Assembly: GCA_012719855.1 (NCBI GenBank)
Contig: JAAXZN010000069.1
Location: 1 to 52,204 of the forward strand
Reading direction: 5' to 3'
Origin: Serratia liquefaciens
GTDB taxonomy: Bacteria > Pseudomonadota > Gammaproteobacteria > Enterobacterales > Enterobacteriaceae
DNA: 52,204 nucleotides
The notes below the pieces were generated by a model. That model saw only the letters and a program-made list of their open reading frames with translations. It searched no databases and was not told the origin of the DNA. Shown in pieces: positions 49,938 to 52,204 of this stretch (positions within the stretch are counted from its first letter, which is position 1; each line of letters starts with the position of its first letter). The position numbers and the translations under genes were made by a program.

Positions 49938-51074
49938 ATGGCAAACCGACAACTTAAATTAATTTCCATTATCGTTTCGATCGGTATGATCAGCGGATGT
50001 ACCATCATTCCAGGGACACACCTTTCCACCTCAGGAAAAAGTGTTGTAAAACAGGATGATGCTGACTACAACCTTAACGATCTGGTCAATGTTTATCCAT
50101 TAACGCCTAAATTGATTGAGAAGATGCGGCCAATGCGAGTTGTTGCTCAGTCTAATGCCTCTCTCGACAATGCGCTGCGGAATTACGAATACAAAATCGG
50201 CGTAGGCGATGTACTTAACGTGACCGTCTGGGATCACCCAGAACTGACCACACCTGCAGGGCAATACCGAAGCGCCAGCGATACCGGCAACTGGGTGCAC
50301 TCCGATGGCACTATCTTCTATCCTTATATCGGTAAGGTACGAGTCGTTGGTAAAACCGTCACTGACATTCGTAACGAAATATCGAGTCGTCTGGCTCAAT
50401 ATATTGAAAGTCCACAGGTTGATGTCAGCATCGCTGCTTTCCGCTCGCAAAAGGCCTATGTCACCGGTGAGGTGACAAAATCTGGCCAGCAACCGATTAC
50501 CAATGTCCCAATGACCATCCTCGATGCGATTAACAACGCGGAAGGCCTAACGCAAAACGCCGACTGGCGAAATATCGTCCTCACCCATAACGGTAAAGAG
50601 GAACATATTTCTCTGCAACAGCTAATGCAAAATGGCGATCTCAATCAAAACCGTCTGCTTTACCCAGGCGACATACTGTACGTTCCGCGTAATGACGACC
50701 TCAAAGTCTTCGTTATGGGCGAAATCAAAACTCCAACTACGCTCAAAATGGATCGCAGCGGTATGACGTTAACCGAAGCATTGGGCAACAGTAATGGCTT
50801 GGACCAAAATGTCGCCGATGCTACCGGTATCTTTGTTATTCGTCCGCTAAAAGGCGCGGAAGGAAAAAAACTGGCAAATATTTATCAACTCAACTTGTCA
50901 GATGCGACAGCTTTCGTAATGGGGGCAGAGTTCCAGTTGCAACCTTATGATGTCGTCTACGTAACCGCTGCGCCAATCGCCCGATGGAACCGTCTGATTG
51001 GTCAGCTCTACCCGACCATTGAGAGCTTCAACAATCTGAGCGAGGGTGCATTGCGTGTTCGTAATTGGCCATAG
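49938..51074 (+). CDS. wza: Outer membrane polysaccharide export lipoprotein Wza
   Basis: A 378-residue lipoprotein forming the octameric channel that takes polymer across the outer membrane. A lipobox ISGC (Cys about 21) follows a short signal helix; the polysaccharide export domain has [19 protein letters not shown] and [20 protein letters not shown], two SLBB-type segments follow ([33 protein letters not shown]), and the C-terminal amphipathic helix near [15 protein letters not shown] ends the protein. Length matches E. coli Wza (379). The ribosome site is weak. It is first intact gene after the JUMPStart and starts an operon with wzb and wzc. Confidence 0.96.
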   Translation: MANRQLKLISIIVSIGMISGCTIIPGTHLSTSGKSVVKQDDADYNLNDLVNVYPLTPKLIEKMRPMRVVAQSNASLDNALRNYEYKIGVGDVLNVTVWDHPELTTPAGQYRSASDTGNWVHSDGTIFYPYIGKVRVVGKTVTDIRNEISSRLAQYIESPQVDVSIAAFRSQKAYVTGEVTKSGQQPITNVPMTILDAINNAEGLTQNADWRNIVLTHNGKEEHISLQQLMQNGDLNQNRLLYPGDILYVPRNDDLKVFVMGEIKTPTTLKMDRSGMTLTEALGNSNGLDQNVADATGIFVIRPLKGAEGKKLANIYQLNLSDATAFVMGAEFQLQPYDVVYVTAAPIARWNRLIGQLYPTIESFNNLSEGALRVRNWP

Positions 51075-51082
51075 AGGTAGAC

Positions 51083-51517
51083 ATGTTTGATTCAATTCTT
51101 GTCGTGTGTGTGGGTAATATTTGTCGTTCACCTACCGGTGAACGGCTATTAAAACAGCACTTACCAGATAAAAAAATCGCATCAGCAGGGCTGGGAGCCT
51201 TGGTCGGTCATGCGGCAGACGCTTCGGCCATCGCTGTTGCCCAACAAAATGGTTTATCACTAGAGCACCATTCAGGCACTCAACTGACAAAAGAACTGTG
51301 TCGCGAATACTCCCTCATTTTGGTAATGGAAAGAAAGCATATTGATGGAGTATGTCGTCTGGCTCCCGAGGTCAGAGGTAAGACCATGCTGTTCGCTCAT
51401 TGGCTGGGGCAAAAAGATATTCCCGACCCCTATGGCAAAAGTGTTGAGGCATTTGACTTTGTTTACCGTCAGCTACACGAGTCAGCGGAAAAATGGGCAA
51501 CAGTTTTAAATAAATAA
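51083..51517 (+). CDS. wzb: Low-molecular-weight protein tyrosine phosphatase Wzb
   Basis: A 144-residue phosphatase with the CX5R active site VCVGNICRSPTGERL and the acid Asp loop IPDPYGKS. It dephosphorylates the tyrosine-rich tail of Wzc so that polymerisation can cycle. The ATG at 51083 with GAGGT upstream is preferred; a TTG frame from 51065 overlaps wza. It lies 8 bp after wza and 12 bp before wzc. Confidence 0.95.
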   Translation: MFDSILVVCVGNICRSPTGERLLKQHLPDKKIASAGLGALVGHAADASAIAVAQQNGLSLEHHSGTQLTKELCREYSLILVMERKHIDGVCRLAPEVRGKTMLFAHWLGQKDIPDPYGKSVEAFDFVYRQLHESAEKWATVLNK

Positions 51518-51529
51518 CCAGAGATGACA

Positions 51530-52204
51530 ATGACAGACAATATTCGTAACCGAAGCACGGACAATAGAAACGAAGAGATAGATCTTGGGCGCTTGTTCGG
51601 TACATTGATAGATAATCGCTGGCTTATTATTGCAATCACGGCCTTATTCTCTGTGAGCAGTATTATTTATGTACTATTTTCAACGCCGATTTATCAAGCA
51701 GATGCACTGGTCCAGGTAGAACAGAATGCAGGCAATTCCATTCTGAACAACCTTTCCGAAATGCTGCCGAACAGTCAACCTATGTCTAGTACCGAGATTG
51801 AATTAATCAAATCCCGACTGGTCACAGGTAAAACAGTGGATGATCTTGATCTCGAAACTGTCATTGAACAAAAATACTCGCCACTCCTTGGCCGTGGCTG
51901 GGCCCGTCTAACCAATCAGGCACCGGCACAAATTGCCTTATCGCGTTTCACCGTACCGGATTACATGCTTGGTCAGCCGCTGGAACTGACCGTTGTCAGC
52001 GATAAAGAATATATTCTGAGCTTTGATGGCACCGAAATCCTGAAAGGCCAGATAGGTCAGTTCGCCCAGGCCCATGGCGTCACACTGCTGGTCAGTTCGT
52101 ATCTCGGCAAGCCGGGAGTCGTATTCACCGCAACCCGAGTACCCAAACTTTCAGCCATCAACGCCCTGCTTAAGTCATTAGTGGTTGAAGACAAGGCAAA
52201 GGAC
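51530..52204 (+). CDS. wzc: Tyrosine-protein kinase / polysaccharide co-polymerase Wzc (partial, 3' end outside window)
   Basis: The frame opens at an ATG at 51530 (or at 51524 two codons earlier) and stays open to the window end, giving about 225 residues. EIDLGRLFGTLIDNRWLIIAI is the Wzz domain with its first transmembrane helix, followed by TPIYQADALVQVEQNAGNSIL, EIELIKSRLV and GKTVDDLDL, all close to E. coli Wzc. The cytoplasmic kinase domain and tyrosine cluster lie beyond the edge. Wzc controls polymer length and works with Wza. Confidence 0.93.
   Translation, partial: MTDNIRNRSTDNRNEEIDLGRLFGTLIDNRWLIIAITALFSVSSIIYVLFSTPIYQADALVQVEQNAGNSILNNLSEMLPNSQPMSSTEIELIKSRLVTGKTVDDLDLETVIEQKYSPLLGRGWARLTNQAPAQIALSRFTVPDYMLGQPLELTVVSDKEYILSFDGTEILKGQIGQFAQAHGVTLLVSSYLGKPGVVFTATRVPKLSAINALLKSLVVEDKAKD

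Noticed and set aside
1-52204. Insertion sequences, CRISPR arrays, tRNA or rRNA genes
   Set aside because: I found no transposase genes, regular repeat-spacer arrays or tRNA-like cloverleafs anywhere in the window; a tRNA or covariance-model search would settle it.

Overview
The window is enterobacterial chromosome, most likely Serratia. The block udk-dcd-asmA-yegH-wza with mrp/metG nearby matches the Escherichia coli/Enterobacterales backbone. A complete slaA + lipBCD locus (S-layer protein plus its type I secretion system) is best known from Serratia marcescens. Backbone genes (about 36.7-48.7 kb) are visibly GC-rich. The polysaccharide loci (1-6.7 kb, 19.7-36.5 kb, 48.8-49.9 kb) are visibly AT-rich, as expected for exchangeable surface-antigen DNA.

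Layout. (1) 1-11.2 kb, minus strand: an ABC-transporter-dependent O-antigen locus. It runs galE, rmlB-rmlA-rmlC-rmlD (dTDP-L-rhamnose), then a second segment with its own JUMPStart/ops element, a dead rmlC, a second intact rmlD, wzm, wzt, a methyltransferase with a kinase-like middle domain and a coiled-coil tail, and the start of one more gene that runs off the window. (2) 11.4-19.7 kb: lipD-lipC-lipB (type I exporter, minus strand) diverging from slaA (plus strand). lipB is split by a one-base frameshift. (3) 19.7-36.2 kb, minus strand: a Wzx-type exopolysaccharide/capsule locus that starts at a second JUMPStart. It holds a glycosyltransferase, galU- and galF-like genes, two more GT4 glycosyltransferases, manC-manB, wbaP, a GT2 glycosyltransferase, wzx, glf, another glycosyltransferase and a GH39/PslG-like secreted glycosidase. 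No wzy polymerase is visible. (4) 36.7-48.7 kb: backbone genes yegH, dcuC, asmA, dcd, udk, a PAP2 phosphatase, mrp, metG and a YdeE-like MFS exporter. (5) 48.8 kb to the end, plus strand: a third JUMPStart, a decayed galU/galF copy, then wza-wzb-wzc (outer-membrane export channel, tyrosine phosphatase, tyrosine kinase/co-polymerase; wzc truncated by the window end).

How it fits together. GalE, GalU/GalF, Glf, ManB/ManC and RmlABCD supply UDP-Gal, UDP-Glc, UDP-Galf, GDP-Man and dTDP-Rha. WbaP starts the capsule-type repeat on undecaprenyl phosphate and Wzx flips it. Wza-Wzb-Wzc, encoded 14 kb away on the other side of the backbone block, are the obvious export machinery. The O-antigen locus uses Wzm/Wzt, with the methyltransferase the likely chain-end modifier read by the Wzt C-terminal domain. 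All three polysaccharide operons carry JUMPStart/ops elements, so RfaH anti-termination probably co-regulates them.

The most notable points are the three ops elements in one window, two newly recognised decayed genes (rmlC with five in-frame stops; a galU/galF remnant between JUMPStart and wza), the lipB frameshift, the unusual methyltransferase/kinase-like O-antigen enzyme, the missing wzy and a G10T8 tract in the capsule operon. I did not find an entirely new system. The evidence points to repeated remodelling of RfaH-type polysaccharide loci.
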